Position numbers and translations under genes: made by a program
From: Methanoculleus sp.
Lineage (GTDB): Archaea > Halobacteriota > Methanomicrobia > Methanomicrobiales > Methanoculleaceae
Assembly (NCBI GenBank): GCA_018433835.1
Contig: JAHDQM010000038.1
Span: 1 to 52,607 of the forward strand
DNA length: 52,607 nt
Direction of reading: 5' to 3'
Shown: positions 24,610-33,108 of the stretch, one piece after another
How the letters are laid out: each line of letters starts with the position of its first letter
Numbering within the stretch: the stretch's first letter is position 1
Notes under the pieces: generated by a model
Database searches by the model: none
Seen by the model: the letters and a program-made list of their open reading frames with translations, nothing else
What the model was told of the DNA's origin: nothing

Positions 24610-24839
24610 AGGTAGAAGTGCTCGGAACCGGCTGCGCCAAGTGCAAACGGCTTGCAAAGAACGTGGAGACAGCGATCAGGGAACTTGGCATCGAGGCCGA
24701 ACTCGTCAAGGTCGACGACATCACCGAGATCATGGACCGCGGCGTGATGCTGACCCCAGCCCTCGCCGTCGACGGGGAACTCAAGGTCTCCGGCCGGGTG
24801 GCGGACGTCAAAGAGATCAAGGAGATCCTGCAGGGGTGA
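24606..24839 (+). CDS. Mini-thioredoxin (1)
   Basis: 77 residues, a single thioredoxin fold with active site Cys10-Ala-Lys-Cys13 and the cis-proline segment MLTPALAVDG. This small archaeal type has about 80 residues rather than the usual 105. It could be the electron carrier between the FTR-like protein and ArsC. It is similar in scale to ArsE of the ArsEFG organoarsenical system, whose F and G partners are found at 44041-45293. Confidence 0.85.
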   Translation: MKVEVLGTGCAKCKRLAKNVETAIRELGIEAELVKVDDITEIMDRGVMLTPALAVDGELKVSGRVADVKEIKEILQG

Positions 24840-24844
24840 CGGAC

Positions 24845-25237
24845 ATGGCCCGCGAACGGCGCGTCATTGTCGCCTGCTGCGGAGGAGCGTATGCCGGGCA
24901 ACTTGCCTGCCGGGGCGCGGTGCGGCTCGCCCGTGAAGGCTACGGCGACCTTGTTGCCGTCGCGGCCGTCGCCGCCGGGTGCAGGCCCGAGATCGAACAG
25001 GTGCAGGCCGCTGACGACGTCGTGGTCATCGACGGCTGCGAGACCGGCTGCGCCCGGGCCATCCTTGAGCGGCTGGGTCTTGAGCCCGACCAGTACATCG
25101 TCGTTGCCGGGCTCCCCCTCCGGTCGACCGGCTACCTCGGGATCGACCCGCAGGACGTCGATGCGGTCGTCTCCGCCGGATGGGTGCGGGACGCCGGGAC
25201 CTGCATTCTTCGGAGGAGAAACCATGGTGCTGATTGA
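24845..25237 (+). CDS. DGC-domain putative zinc-binding protein (1)
   Basis: 130 residues. N-terminal ACCGGAYAGQLACRGA and central VVVIDGCETGCARAIL define the DGC-type domain (Asp-Gly-Cys with surrounding cysteines), thought to bind zinc. It is the first of four relatives in this operon, at about 25468, 25945 and 30018 as well. The 3' end overlaps the next thioredoxin gene by 14 bases. Role unknown; arsenite or metal sequestration is an inference from the cysteines and the context. Confidence 0.75.
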   Translation: MARERRVIVACCGGAYAGQLACRGAVRLAREGYGDLVAVAAVAAGCRPEIEQVQAADDVVVIDGCETGCARAILERLGLEPDQYIVVAGLPLRSTGYLGIDPQDVDAVVSAGWVRDAGTCILRRRNHGAD

Positions 25238-25466
25238 GGTATTCGGGACCGGCTGTGTCAAGTGCAAGCGGATGATCAAGAACGTCGAGATCGCGGTCAG
25301 GGAGCTCGGGATCGATGCGGAGATCCGCAAGATCGAGAGTCTCGACGAGATGATCGAGCGAGGGGTGATGCTGACGCCGGCGCTCTACGTCGACGGAGAG
25401 GCCAAAGTCGTCGGCCACGTCCCCTGCGTCGAGGATATCAAACAGATACTGCTTGGAGTGAAATGA
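25224..25466 (+). CDS. Mini-thioredoxin (2)
   Basis: 80 residues, thioredoxin fold with Cys11-Val-Lys-Cys14 and cis-proline region MLTPALYVDG. GGAGGAG seven bases before ATG 25224 supports the start inside the previous gene. It is clearly related to mini-thioredoxin 1; each is paired with a DGC protein, suggesting duplication of a two-gene unit. Confidence 0.85.
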   Translation: MVLIEVFGTGCVKCKRMIKNVEIAVRELGIDAEIRKIESLDEMIERGVMLTPALYVDGEAKVVGHVPCVEDIKQILLGVK

Positions 25467-25467
25467 G

Positions 25468-25938
25468 ATGGCAGAACAGACAGTGCCGCAGTGCACCTGC
25501 GGGGGCGGCGCGGAGCCGGAAGGCGGAACGAAGCGGATCATCTTCGCCTGCGCCGGCGCGTCGAAGGCCGGACAGCTCTCGAACGAGGCTGCAGTTCAGT
25601 TAACAAAGGAAGGATACGGGAACATCGCCTGCACGGCCTCCCTCGCCGTCGGGACGCCCTCGATCAAGAAGAAGGTCGAGGCAGCGGACGAGGTGATCGT
25701 CATCGACGGCTGCCCGGTCGGCTGCGCCCGCCAGATCGCCGAACGGGCCGGGGTTACGCCCGACCAGGAGATCGTGGTCACGGACCTCGGGATCGAGAAA
25801 GGCGGGAGCCTCGATCTCTCCGAAGAGGATGTGGAAAAGGTCGTCTCCGCCGCCTGGGAAGGAAAGGGGAAGGCAGAGCGGACGGGAGAAAGGAAGAAGA
25901 AAGGATCAGGCCAGACTGATTCTGGCTGTTGTGGGTGA
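25468..25938 (+). CDS. DGC-domain putative zinc-binding protein (2)
   Basis: 156 residues. An N-terminal CTCGGG precedes the DGC domain (FACAGASKAGQLSN and VIVIDGCPVGCARQIAE); a basic linker leads to a C-terminal GCCG. It begins one base after the thioredoxin stop. The added cysteine ends, absent from DGC protein 1, may hold an extra metal or exchange thiols. Confidence 0.75.
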   Translation: MAEQTVPQCTCGGGAEPEGGTKRIIFACAGASKAGQLSNEAAVQLTKEGYGNIACTASLAVGTPSIKKKVEAADEVIVIDGCPVGCARQIAERAGVTPDQEIVVTDLGIEKGGSLDLSEEDVEKVVSAAWEGKGKAERTGERKKKGSGQTDSGCCG

Positions 25939-25944
25939 TGGCAG

Positions 25945-26412
25945 ATGAAAGAAGTACCCTCATGTTCCTGCGGCGGCGCATCGGTCGCCGGGCAGAACCG
26001 GATCATCTTTGCCTGCGGCGGGGTCGCGAATGTCGGCCAGCTCAGTAATCTCGCCGCGATCCAGCTGACGCAGGAAGGATTCGGCAGCGCAGTCTGTCTT
26101 GCCCTCCTCGCGGCTGCCCCCGAAGGTCTGGCGGGGGCTGTCGGGGAGGCGAATGAGGTTCTCATCATCGACGGCTGCCCGGTCCGGTGTGCGGGGAAGA
26201 TTGCCGCCGCAAAGGGCATCACCCCCGACCAGCACCTCGTCGTCACCGCTCTCGGAATCCGGCGGGGAGGAGCGCTGGAGTTCTCCGACGCCGACCTGGA
26301 GACCGTCGTCTCGGCGGTCTGGGAAGGGAAAGGCCGCACGGTGGATGAAGATTCGCTGCTGCGCCCGCCCCGGGAAGGCGGCTGCGGGTGCGGCGGCGGG
26401 GGATGCTGTTAG
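25945..26412 (+). CDS. DGC-domain putative zinc-binding protein (3)
   Basis: 155 residues, close relative of the previous protein: CSCGG near the start, FACGGVANVGQLSN, VLIIDGCPVRCAGKIA, and a C-terminal GCGCGGGGCC tail with four cysteines. The tail resembles the cluster in the first protein of the operon. It precedes the ACR3 gene by nine bases, so it might deliver arsenite to the exporter, though this is only inferred. Confidence 0.75.
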   Translation: MKEVPSCSCGGASVAGQNRIIFACGGVANVGQLSNLAAIQLTQEGFGSAVCLALLAAAPEGLAGAVGEANEVLIIDGCPVRCAGKIAAAKGITPDQHLVVTALGIRRGGALEFSDADLETVVSAVWEGKGRTVDEDSLLRPPREGGCGCGGGGCC

Positions 26413-26421
26413 GGTGAGAGC

Positions 26422-27513
26422 ATGGCGGCACCACAGCCTGAACGGCGCCTCTCCACCTTCGAGAAGTACCTCACGCTCTGGGTGGCGCTCTGCATCATTG
26501 CCGGGATCCTCCTCGGCAGCACCTTCCCCGGTGTCGCGGTCGCGCTCGACGCCCTATCCGTTTACCAGGTCTCGATACCGATAGCCATCGCGCTCTTCTT
26601 CATGATCTACCCGATCATGGTGAAGATCGATTTTTCCGAGGTGCTCCGGGCCGCGAAGACGCCAAAGCCCGTCGCCCTCACGCTCCTCGTGAACTGGGCG
26701 ATCAAACCCTTCACGATGTACCTCATCGCCACCTTCTTCCTCGGCTACCTCTTCGTCGACTTCCTCCCGGGCACCGAGATCCTCCCGAACGGCACCGAGA
26801 TCGAGCTCTGGCGGAGTTACGTTGCGGGGTGCATCCTGCTCGGGATCGCCCCCTGCACGGCGATGGTGCTGATGTGGAGTTACCTTGCACGGGGCAACGA
26901 AGGCCTGACGCTCGTGATGGTCGCGATCAACTCGCTCACGATGCTCGTCCTCTACGCCCCGCTCGGCGGATTCCTTCTCGGCGTCGCCTCGATCCCGATC
27001 CCCTGGGAGACGATCCTCCTCTCGGTCGCGGTCTACGTCGGCCTTCCGCTCGCGGCAGGTTATCTCACCCGGAAGTGGATCATCGCCCGGAAGGGCATGG
27101 CCTGGTTCGAGACGAGGTTCCTGCACTACCTGACCCCGGTGAGCATCGCCGCCCTTCTCGGGACGCTCGTGCTCCTCTTTACCTTCAAGGGCGACGTCAT
27201 CCTCGCAAATCCGCTCACCATCCTCTGGATCGCGGTCCCGCTCTTCATCCAGACGGTCTTCATCTTCACGCTCGGCTATTTCGTCCTCGCCCGGAGGCTG
27301 AAACTCGCCTACCGCGACGCCGCGCCCGCCGGGATGATCGGGGCCTCGAACCACTTCGAGGTCGCCATCGCCACCGCGACGATCCTCTTCGGCCTCGGGT
27401 CGGGGGCGGCGCTGGCAACGGTGGTCGGGGTGCTGATCGAGGTGCCGGTGATGCTGATGCTCGTGCGGGTCTGCCTGGCGACGCAAGGAATGTTTGGAGG
27501 TGAAGCAGAATGA
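26422..27513 (+). CDS. acr3: ACR3 arsenite efflux permease
   Basis: 363 residues with ten predicted membrane helices. Cys145 in [16 protein letters not shown] and Glu313 in [11 protein letters not shown] are the two residues known to be essential in ACR3 antiporters. The protein exports arsenite using the ion gradient. GGGTGA precedes the ATG and the gene overlaps the following stress-protein gene by four bases. A loop around [13 protein letters not shown] is longer than in typical members. Confidence 0.9.
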   Translation: MAAPQPERRLSTFEKYLTLWVALCIIAGILLGSTFPGVAVALDALSVYQVSIPIAIALFFMIYPIMVKIDFSEVLRAAKTPKPVALTLLVNWAIKPFTMYLIATFFLGYLFVDFLPGTEILPNGTEIELWRSYVAGCILLGIAPCTAMVLMWSYLARGNEGLTLVMVAINSLTMLVLYAPLGGFLLGVASIPIPWETILLSVAVYVGLPLAAGYLTRKWIIARKGMAWFETRFLHYLTPVSIAALLGTLVLLFTFKGDVILANPLTILWIAVPLFIQTVFIFTLGYFVLARRLKLAYRDAAPAGMIGASNHFEVAIATATILFGLGSGAALATVVGVLIEVPVMLMLVRVCLATQGMFGGEAE

Positions 27514-28388
27514 CGAATGGCAGAAAACTCGGAAAGGTGCTCGTGCCGCTCGACGTGGCAGAGAGCGGCGAGAAGATCCTCCCGGCGGTCGAGGAGATCG
27601 TGCGTCTCGGCGTCCAGGAAATCCGGCTCCTCCACGTGGCGAACATGCGGGACACCCTTGCGGCCCCGGAGATCCTCGATCACGACCGGGAGGTGCTCGA
27701 TGCGTGGAGGGAGCGGTTGGTCGCGTGCGGAGCAGCGTCCGTGACCGTGGAGGTGGTCAGCGGCATCCCCTCGATTGAGATCGTCGAACGGTCGGAACGG
27801 GACGACTACGCGCTCATTGTTCTGGGCTCGCACGGGCGGAACCTTCTCTCACGGGTTCTCCTCGGCAGCACCACGGAAGACGTCCTCCGGAACGCTAACG
27901 ACCCGGTCCTCCTCGTCCGGTTGCGGATCATTGAAGCGGGCGATGAAGCGACCTGCCGGCTCGCGGCCGACCGGCTTTTTGGGCGCATCCTCTACGCGAC
28001 GGACTTCTCGGCGTATGCCGAGCGGTGTATTCCCTGCCTCTCGTGGATGGCCGGAGCACACCCCGATGAGGTGATCGTCGCCCATATCCAGGATCTCCGG
28101 CACCTTGCGTACGCCTCAGAAGAGCAGATGGAAGAGTTCAACCGGCGTGACGAGGGGCGGCTCGCAGCACTGAAGCGGCAGTTCGAGGCAGAAGGGTTTG
28201 CAAACGTCAGCACCGTCCTCCGGACGGGAAACGCGATCGACGAGGTACTCTCCCTTGCGAAGGAACGCGGCGCAACGCTCATCGTCCTGGGGGCGAAGGG
28301 GCGGCACGGGGTTGCAGAGCAGATCTTCGGCGGGGTGACCGAGGCGGTCGTGCACCGGTCGAAAAGCCACGTGCTGGTGGTACGATAA
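27510..28388 (+). CDS. Tandem universal stress protein (1)
   Basis: 292 residues, two UspA folds in tandem (about 1-140 and 150-292). Each has the nucleotide-binding glycine pattern: [18 protein letters not shown] in the first and [17 protein letters not shown] in the second. Such proteins bind ATP or AMP and assist stress responses. A close paralogue starts the ATPase segment at 33302, sharing the [10 protein letters not shown] stretch. Translationally coupled to acr3. Confidence 0.85.
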   Translation: MTNGRKLGKVLVPLDVAESGEKILPAVEEIVRLGVQEIRLLHVANMRDTLAAPEILDHDREVLDAWRERLVACGAASVTVEVVSGIPSIEIVERSERDDYALIVLGSHGRNLLSRVLLGSTTEDVLRNANDPVLLVRLRIIEAGDEATCRLAADRLFGRILYATDFSAYAERCIPCLSWMAGAHPDEVIVAHIQDLRHLAYASEEQMEEFNRRDEGRLAALKRQFEAEGFANVSTVLRTGNAIDEVLSLAKERGATLIVLGAKGRHGVAEQIFGGVTEAVVHRSKSHVLVVR

Positions 28389-28404
28389 TTCAGGAGAGAT
28401 AGAT

Positions 28405-28812
28405 ATGGCAGAACAGGAACTCGTCGTCGAATGGCGGCATATCGGAAGAGACATCAAAAACACCTGCGAGCGGTGCGGGGAGACCGGGCGGGCGGTGATG
28501 GACGTCGTCGAGCAGATCCGTCCCATCCTCGAGGAGGAGGGCATCGCGGTCCGGGTTGTCGAGACGGTCCTCGAAAATGAGGCGATCGAGGAGTCGAACA
28601 GCATCCTCTTCAACGGTATGCCGCTTGAGGAACTTATCGAGGGTATGGAAGTCACCAGCACGCCCTGTGCCTCCTGTGCCTGCATCACCGGACAGGAAGA
28701 TGCAGCGTGCCGTGCTATCGAGTATAACGGCGAGCGCTACGAGTCGATCCCGCCGGAGCTGATCGCCCGGGCGGCACTCAAAGCGCTTGGGATAGCGACT
28801 ACAGTAGAATAA
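28405..28812 (+). CDS. DUF2703-like cysteine protein
   Basis: 135 residues. NTCERCGETG near residue 20 and STPCASCACITGQEDAAC near 90 give seven cysteines. The WRHIG start and this cysteine layout match DUF2703 proteins, which often accompany arsenic genes. The fold is probably thioredoxin-like; function is not established. AGGAGAGAT precedes the ATG. Confidence 0.7.
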   Translation: MAEQELVVEWRHIGRDIKNTCERCGETGRAVMDVVEQIRPILEEEGIAVRVVETVLENEAIEESNSILFNGMPLEELIEGMEVTSTPCASCACITGQEDAACRAIEYNGERYESIPPELIARAALKALGIATTVE

Positions 28813-28822
28813 CGTGATAACT

Positions 28823-29593
28823 ATGACAGCAATCGAAGACATTCAGAAGATGGGATCGGCGATGAAGGAGTTCCTCGGGCTCTCCGGATCGCCGGTCGGC
28901 GTACGGATCGTGAAGCAGAACGATGAGATCGCAGAGGCCGAACCCGCCGGTGGGCACCGGTTCTGCCAGGCGCTGATGCGGGGGAGGCGCGGCGACCACG
29001 TCGTCGTGACCGCCGAGACGATCGCGTGCCCGGCGGCCGCCCGTGCCTTCGGGTTCAAGCCGCTCCCCGAGCCGCTGAAGTCGGGGAAGGGCCTGGTCGG
29101 TTTCGGGATCACCGCAGAAGAATCGGTCGGACAGCAGATGTTTGTCGGGATGACGACCTTTGAGCCGGGCGAGATCGTCCAGCTCGACGTCTTCCCGCTG
29201 GATGCCGCCGGGAGCGAACCCGACATCGTGGTCGTGGAGGACGAGGTCGAGAAACTGATGTGGATCGTCCTCGCCTACATGCATGCCCGCGGGGGAGAAC
29301 GGGTCTCCGGCTCGACCGCCGTCCTGCAGGCGACCTGCGTGGACTCCACGATCATCCCCTACGTCGAAGACCGGCTCAACTACGGGTTCGGCTGCTACGG
29401 GTGCCGGGACGCGACCGATATGGGGCCGGGGGAGGCGATCCTCGGGTTCCCGGCGCGCTACCTTCCCGAGATCGTCCGGCACCTCGAGTACCTGAACCAG
29501 AAGGCGCTCCCGCACTCCCGGGGCAAACATGCCCTTGCCGCGCTCACGAAGCAGCTGGGAGGCGGCGAGCAGGGTTCCTGCTCGTCGCTCTGA
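28823..29593 (+). CDS. DUF169 family protein
   Basis: 256 residues. GSPVGVRIV near the start, FCQALMRGRRGDHVV, IACPAAARAFGF and YGCRDATDM match DUF169, a family common in methanogens with unknown role. I use ATG 28823, since GTGAT just before it complements the 16S 3' end; an in-frame GTG lies three codons upstream. It ends with a GSCSSL tail. Its place between DUF2703 and ArsC suggests a thiol or heavy-metal role. Confidence 0.7.
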   Translation: MTAIEDIQKMGSAMKEFLGLSGSPVGVRIVKQNDEIAEAEPAGGHRFCQALMRGRRGDHVVVTAETIACPAAARAFGFKPLPEPLKSGKGLVGFGITAEESVGQQMFVGMTTFEPGEIVQLDVFPLDAAGSEPDIVVVEDEVEKLMWIVLAYMHARGGERVSGSTAVLQATCVDSTIIPYVEDRLNYGFGCYGCRDATDMGPGEAILGFPARYLPEIVRHLEYLNQKALPHSRGKHALAALTKQLGGGEQGSCSSL

Positions 29594-29609
29594 AGAGGGG
29601 TCTGATACC

Positions 29610-30017
29610 GTGAAGAAGAGGGTCCTCTTCGTCTGCACCCATAACACCGCCCGCTCGCAGATGGCGGAAGGCTACATGAACACCCGCTACGGCGACCGTT
29701 ACGAGGCCTTCTCGGCCGGCACCGCGCCGGGGACCCTGAACCCCCACGCCGTCCGGGCGATGGCGGAGATCGGGTTCGATATCGGCGGCCACCGCGTCAA
29801 GGATCTCGCCGAGTTCGACGAGCAGGAGATGGATTACCTCGTCGCCGTTTGCGAGGGAGGGATCTGCCCCCTCTTCCCCTGGGCAAAGGAGGAGATCCAC
29901 CGGGAGTTCCCGGACCCCTCGACCCTCACCGGCACCGACGAGGAGATCATGGCCGGTGTCCGGCGGATCCGGGACGAGATCATCGGTTGGATCGACGCGA
30001 CGTTCGGGGGGAACTGA
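29610..30017 (+). CDS. arsC: Thioredoxin-coupled arsenate reductase (LMW-phosphatase type)
   Basis: 135 residues from GTG 29610. The phosphatase loop is Cys9-THNTA-Arg15-Ser, the Asp in EFPDPS is residue 102, and Cys81 and Cys86 lie in the loop used as relay cysteines. This triad matches the pI258-type ArsC, which reduces arsenate to arsenite and is regenerated by thioredoxin. It fits the mini-thioredoxins and FTR-like protein upstream, with ACR3 removing the product. Confidence 0.85.
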   Translation: MKKRVLFVCTHNTARSQMAEGYMNTRYGDRYEAFSAGTAPGTLNPHAVRAMAEIGFDIGGHRVKDLAEFDEQEMDYLVAVCEGGICPLFPWAKEEIHREFPDPSTLTGTDEEIMAGVRRIRDEIIGWIDATFGGN

Positions 30018-30365
30018 ATGGCGGTCACCATCATCGCCTGTTCCGGGATATCGAACACCGGGAAACTGACCGCCCAGGCCGGGACGATGCTCATGCGCCG
30101 CTGCGGCGGGAGGATCGAGGCCTGCATCGCGGCCACCCGGCCGACGGTGTCGCTTGAAAAGGCCGTGCGGCACGCGGATCGCATCCTGGTGCTGGACGGG
30201 TGCGGCGACTGTTGCGGGAAGAAGAAACTCCGGGCGCTCGGAATCGAGCCGCGCCTGCACATTGTCGCGACCGACTGCGGCATCCAGAAGAACGGGATGG
30301 CCGAACCCCGGTTCGACGAGATCGAGCGGATCGCCGCCGCCGTGCTCGAGGCGATCAGGGAGTGA
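30018..30365 (+). CDS. DGC-domain putative zinc-binding protein (4)
   Basis: 115 residues, the shortest of the four: IIACSGISNTGKLT, LVLDGCGDCCGKKKL and ATDCGI. It starts immediately after the arsC stop codon. The DGC motif is followed by an additional CC, unlike the others. It ends inside the 3' end of the convergent HxlR gene (11-base overlap). Confidence 0.72.
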   Translation: MAVTIIACSGISNTGKLTAQAGTMLMRRCGGRIEACIAATRPTVSLEKAVRHADRILVLDGCGDCCGKKKLRALGIEPRLHIVATDCGIQKNGMAEPRFDEIERIAAAVLEAIRE

Positions 30366-30744
30366 ACTGCGGCCGGGTGCAGGCACCCGAAGGCGTAACG
30401 AGGCTGCACGCCGGAACCTGCCCTGCATCCCGCTCCGATGCCCACTGCAGGAGCGGCAGTATCGCCTCCCGGAGCCCGGCACCGTCTCCGGTGAGCGAAT
30501 ACTCCACCCGGGGCGGGATCTCAGCGTAGCAATGGCGCTCGACGAGGCGCTCGTCCACGAGGACTTTGAGTGTGTCGGTGAGGGTTTTGGGGCTGATGCC
30601 GGAAAGCGCCCCCTGCAATTCAGTGAACCGGATCGTCCCGGCCCGTCCGATGGTCGTGATGATAAGGAGCGTCCATTTCTTTGCAATGACGGGGAGTATC
30701 CCCCGGAGGGGGCAGGTACCGAACGCCTTGCTATCGTTGCACAT
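30355..30744 (-). CDS. HxlR-family transcriptional regulator
   Basis: 129 residues. The winged helix includes CPLRGILPVIAKKWTLLII and FTELQGALSGISPKTLTDTLKVL, followed by the wing region RVEYSLTGDG. Cys2 and Cys11 near the start could sense thiol-reactive agents, as in other HxlR regulators. It is divergent from the cupin-ABC genes, and an inverted repeat in the gap is its likely operator. It converges on the arsenic operon. Confidence 0.83.
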   Translation of the reverse strand: MCNDSKAFGTCPLRGILPVIAKKWTLLIITTIGRAGTIRFTELQGALSGISPKTLTDTLKVLVDERLVERHCYAEIPPRVEYSLTGDGAGLREAILPLLQWASERDAGQVPACSLVTPSGACTRPQFTP

Positions 30745-30775
30745 AGTAAGTATCAGTACCGACAGGAAGTACCTT

Positions 30776-30798
30776 AATACTTCATTTGAGAAAGTATT
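30776..30798. promoter_or_regulatory. Inverted repeat between hxlR and the cupin gene
   Basis: AATACTT and AAGTATT form a perfect seven-base inverted repeat with nine bases between. Related AAGTA/TAC half-sites lie at 30747-30772. Placement in the divergent gap suggests an HxlR operator controlling both directions. Confidence 0.5.
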
Positions 30799-30833
30799 GT
30801 CAGGAGCACTTCAGACGCTTCTCTCGTGCGCGG

Positions 30834-31220
30834 ATGAACGAGATACAGGGAAGGGGAGATATCGTGACCCAGGAAACCGGTGAGGACCATGGCGCCCGGC
30901 TGAATCTTATGCAGATGGCAGAGTTTTCCAGGGACGGACCGGTAAAGAAAGACCTGATGCGAGCGGGGCAGACCGATCTGGTTCTCGTCTGCTTCGAGAG
31001 CGGCCAGGAGATCCTGCCTCACCGAGAGCCGTATGCGGTGCAGTTCCTCGTGCTCTCCGGGGAAGGCACCATCGTATCGGGAGACGGTGAGTACCAGGTG
31101 GAGGCGGGGCACCTCGTAGCGGTGGCCGCAAACGGGATGCGGGGCATCAGGTGCCGCACACGGATGACCATCCTCGGGATTCGTCACGTTGAGGGAGCGG
31201 ACCCGGCATGCCGGCAGTGA
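30834..31220 (+). CDS. Cupin-domain protein
   Basis: 128 residues from ATG 30834. GTG 30864, ten codons on, has a stronger GGGGAG site and may be the real start. A single cupin barrel is suggested by ESGQEILPHREPYAVQFLVLSGEG and the second motif EAGHLVAVAANGMRGI. The usual second metal His is not obvious, so the metal site may be incomplete. It overlaps the ABC ATPase gene by 13 bases and may sense or bind the substrate of that exporter. Confidence 0.68.
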   Translation: MNEIQGRGDIVTQETGEDHGARLNLMQMAEFSRDGPVKKDLMRAGQTDLVLVCFESGQEILPHREPYAVQFLVLSGEGTIVSGDGEYQVEAGHLVAVAANGMRGIRCRTRMTILGIRHVEGADPACRQ

Positions 31221-32137
31221 TCGAGGCGCGAGACCTCACAAAGGCCTTCGGCGCCGTCATCGCCGTGGACCACGTCTCGTTTGAGGTCCGCCAGGGTGAG
31301 ATCTTCGGCTTCCTCGGCCCGAACGGGGCGGGAAAGACCACCACCACCAGGATGCTCACCGGTGTCGTCCCGATGGATGGCGGGAGCGTCAGGATCCTCG
31401 GGTACGACATCCGAAAAGAGCCTGTCCAGGCGAAGCAGCGGTTCGGCGTCGTGCCCGAGACCTCGAACGCCTACGTCGACCTGACCGCGTGGCAGAACCT
31501 CATGCTGATGGGGGAGATCTACGGGCTCGACAGGAACCGGGCAGAGCAGCGTTCCTGTGACCTCCTCCAGACCCTCGGCCTCTACGAGAGGAGGGACCAG
31601 AAGGTGCAGGGCTACTCGAAGGGCATGAAGCAGCGGCTCATCCTCGCCATGGCGCTCCTCCACGAGCCCGAACTCCTCTTCCTCGACGAACCGACGAGCG
31701 GGCTTGACGTGCAGAGCACCCAGATGATCCTCGTCCTGCTGCGGGAGCTGAACGCGGACGGGACCACCATCTTCCTCACCACCCATAACATGGAGGAGGC
31801 GAACCGGCTCTGCGACCGGGTCGGCATCATCCGGAGCGGCCGGATCGTCGCGATCGACGCCCCGGAGAGACTCAAGACCGCGATCGACCGCATCCACCGG
31901 ATCGAGGTGAGTTTCGATGGGGAGATCGCGGGAGACCTTCTTTCAGGGCTTGCGGGCATCACCGGGACTGCCCGAACAGGGGACAAGTGGCAGATCACGG
32001 CGGAGGATCAGGATACGGCCATCCGCTCCCTCGTGGCATTCAGCCGGCAGGAGGGGATGGCTATCCTCACCTTAAACACTCTCGCTCCTTCGCTCGACGA
32101 GGTCTTTCTGCGGCTGACAGAGAAGGAGCGGCCATGA
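31208..32137 (+). CDS. ABC exporter ATP-binding protein
   Basis: 309 residues. Walker A GPNGAGKTT near residue 37, a degenerate signature QGYSKGMKQRL, Walker B LLFLDEPTSGLD and H-loop TTHNMEE are all present. The ~80-residue C-terminal extension is typical of DrrA-type drug or polysaccharide exporters. The permease gene follows with a four-base overlap. Substrate unknown. Confidence 0.88.
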   Translation: MPAVIEARDLTKAFGAVIAVDHVSFEVRQGEIFGFLGPNGAGKTTTTRMLTGVVPMDGGSVRILGYDIRKEPVQAKQRFGVVPETSNAYVDLTAWQNLMLMGEIYGLDRNRAEQRSCDLLQTLGLYERRDQKVQGYSKGMKQRLILAMALLHEPELLFLDEPTSGLDVQSTQMILVLLRELNADGTTIFLTTHNMEEANRLCDRVGIIRSGRIVAIDAPERLKTAIDRIHRIEVSFDGEIAGDLLSGLAGITGTARTGDKWQITAEDQDTAIRSLVAFSRQEGMAILTLNTLAPSLDEVFLRLTEKERP

Positions 32138-32889
32138 ACCCGGCAGGGACGTCCGAACAGGTCCGGCGAGCATGGGCGATAGCGAAGAAGGATATCCGGA
32201 TCTACTACTCCAAAGGCCCCGTCCTCATCTTCGGCATCTTCATGCCGGTCTTCCTCTTCCTGGCTTTCTTCATGGGGGGCCGGCAGCTCCCCCTCGCGTT
32301 CCTTCTCTCCGGGCTCATGGGGATGACCCTCTTCTTCACCTCGACCGCCGTATCCCCGGCTATCTTTCCCTGGGAAGGGCAGGCAAAGACCCTCGAGCGG
32401 CTCGCAGCCTGTCCCATCACCATCGAGGCGATCGTCCTCGGAGACATGATCGCCTCCATCCTCTTCGGCATCGGGGTCACGGCGGTCACGCTCCTCATCG
32501 CCCTCGCCCTCGGCCTGTCGCTCCTGCACGGCATCGTGCTCGGCTCCGCCGTCCTCCTTGCGGCGGTCTGCTTCTCGGCCATCGGGATGCTCCTTGCCGT
32601 CCCCCCGACGAACGTGCCTTCGAACATCATGATGCTCTCCTCGCTCCTGAAGTTCCCGCTCGTCTTCATCTCCGGCATCTTCGTCCCGCTCGAGCAGATG
32701 CCGGCGTGGGGGCTGGCTCTTGCCGTCTGCTCGCCGCTCACCTACTTCACCGACCTGGTGCGCTACTCGTTCACGGGCGCACACTACTTCCCGGTGCCGG
32801 TCGACATCACAGCGCTTGGCCTCTGCACCCTGGTCTTCACCGCCGCCACGATGCACCTGCACCGGCGAACCATGCCGCGGAGGATGTGA
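32134..32889 (+). CDS. ABC-2 type exporter permease
   Basis: 251 residues with six membrane helices in the ABC-2 arrangement, including the conserved FPLVFISGIFVPLEQMP followed by SPLTYFTDLVRYS. It pairs with the ATPase upstream. The order regulator, cupin, ATPase, permease suggests drug or antimicrobial export controlled by the HxlR protein. Confidence 0.87.
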   Translation: MNPAGTSEQVRRAWAIAKKDIRIYYSKGPVLIFGIFMPVFLFLAFFMGGRQLPLAFLLSGLMGMTLFFTSTAVSPAIFPWEGQAKTLERLAACPITIEAIVLGDMIASILFGIGVTAVTLLIALALGLSLLHGIVLGSAVLLAAVCFSAIGMLLAVPPTNVPSNIMMLSSLLKFPLVFISGIFVPLEQMPAWGLALAVCSPLTYFTDLVRYSFTGAHYFPVPVDITALGLCTLVFTAATMHLHRRTMPRRM

Positions 32890-33056
32890 CGTCGCGACAG
32901 GAAGCCGGGCTCCGGCGCTGCATACAGCTCCCCCGGCCCCCTCCTCCGCTGGAGCACGCCATGCCTCCCTTCAGAACAGAACCCAGCACGTCCGGCGTGG
33001 TCTCCTCAATACCACTTCAAACAGCCTGTTCTTGGTTACAGGTGAGCCCCGCGGTG

Positions 33057-33086
33057 ATTCAACTTTTTTTGAAAAGGTTTAATACC
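33057..33086 (+). promoter_or_regulatory. ArsR-type operator O5 and TATA box before the stress-protein/ATPase genes
   Basis: TTCAA-N6-TTGAA (33058-33073) is followed four bases later by TATA-like GTTTAATA (about 33077-33084). Over its central 17 bases it reads TTCAACTTTTTTTGAAA, differing from O4 at a single position, and stands in the same relation to the TATA box. Flanking 32890-33056 contains no gene I can support. Confidence 0.6.
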
Positions 33087-33108
33087 AGCGACAGAGAGGA
33101 CTTCACTG

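Noticed and set aside
32890..33000. Third copy of the Orc1-downstream element
   Set aside because: A short CTCCGGCGCTGCA match to copy A exists, but the 18-base box, the TCGGAACTC hairpin and the terminal hairpin are absent, and no Orc1 gene is adjacent.
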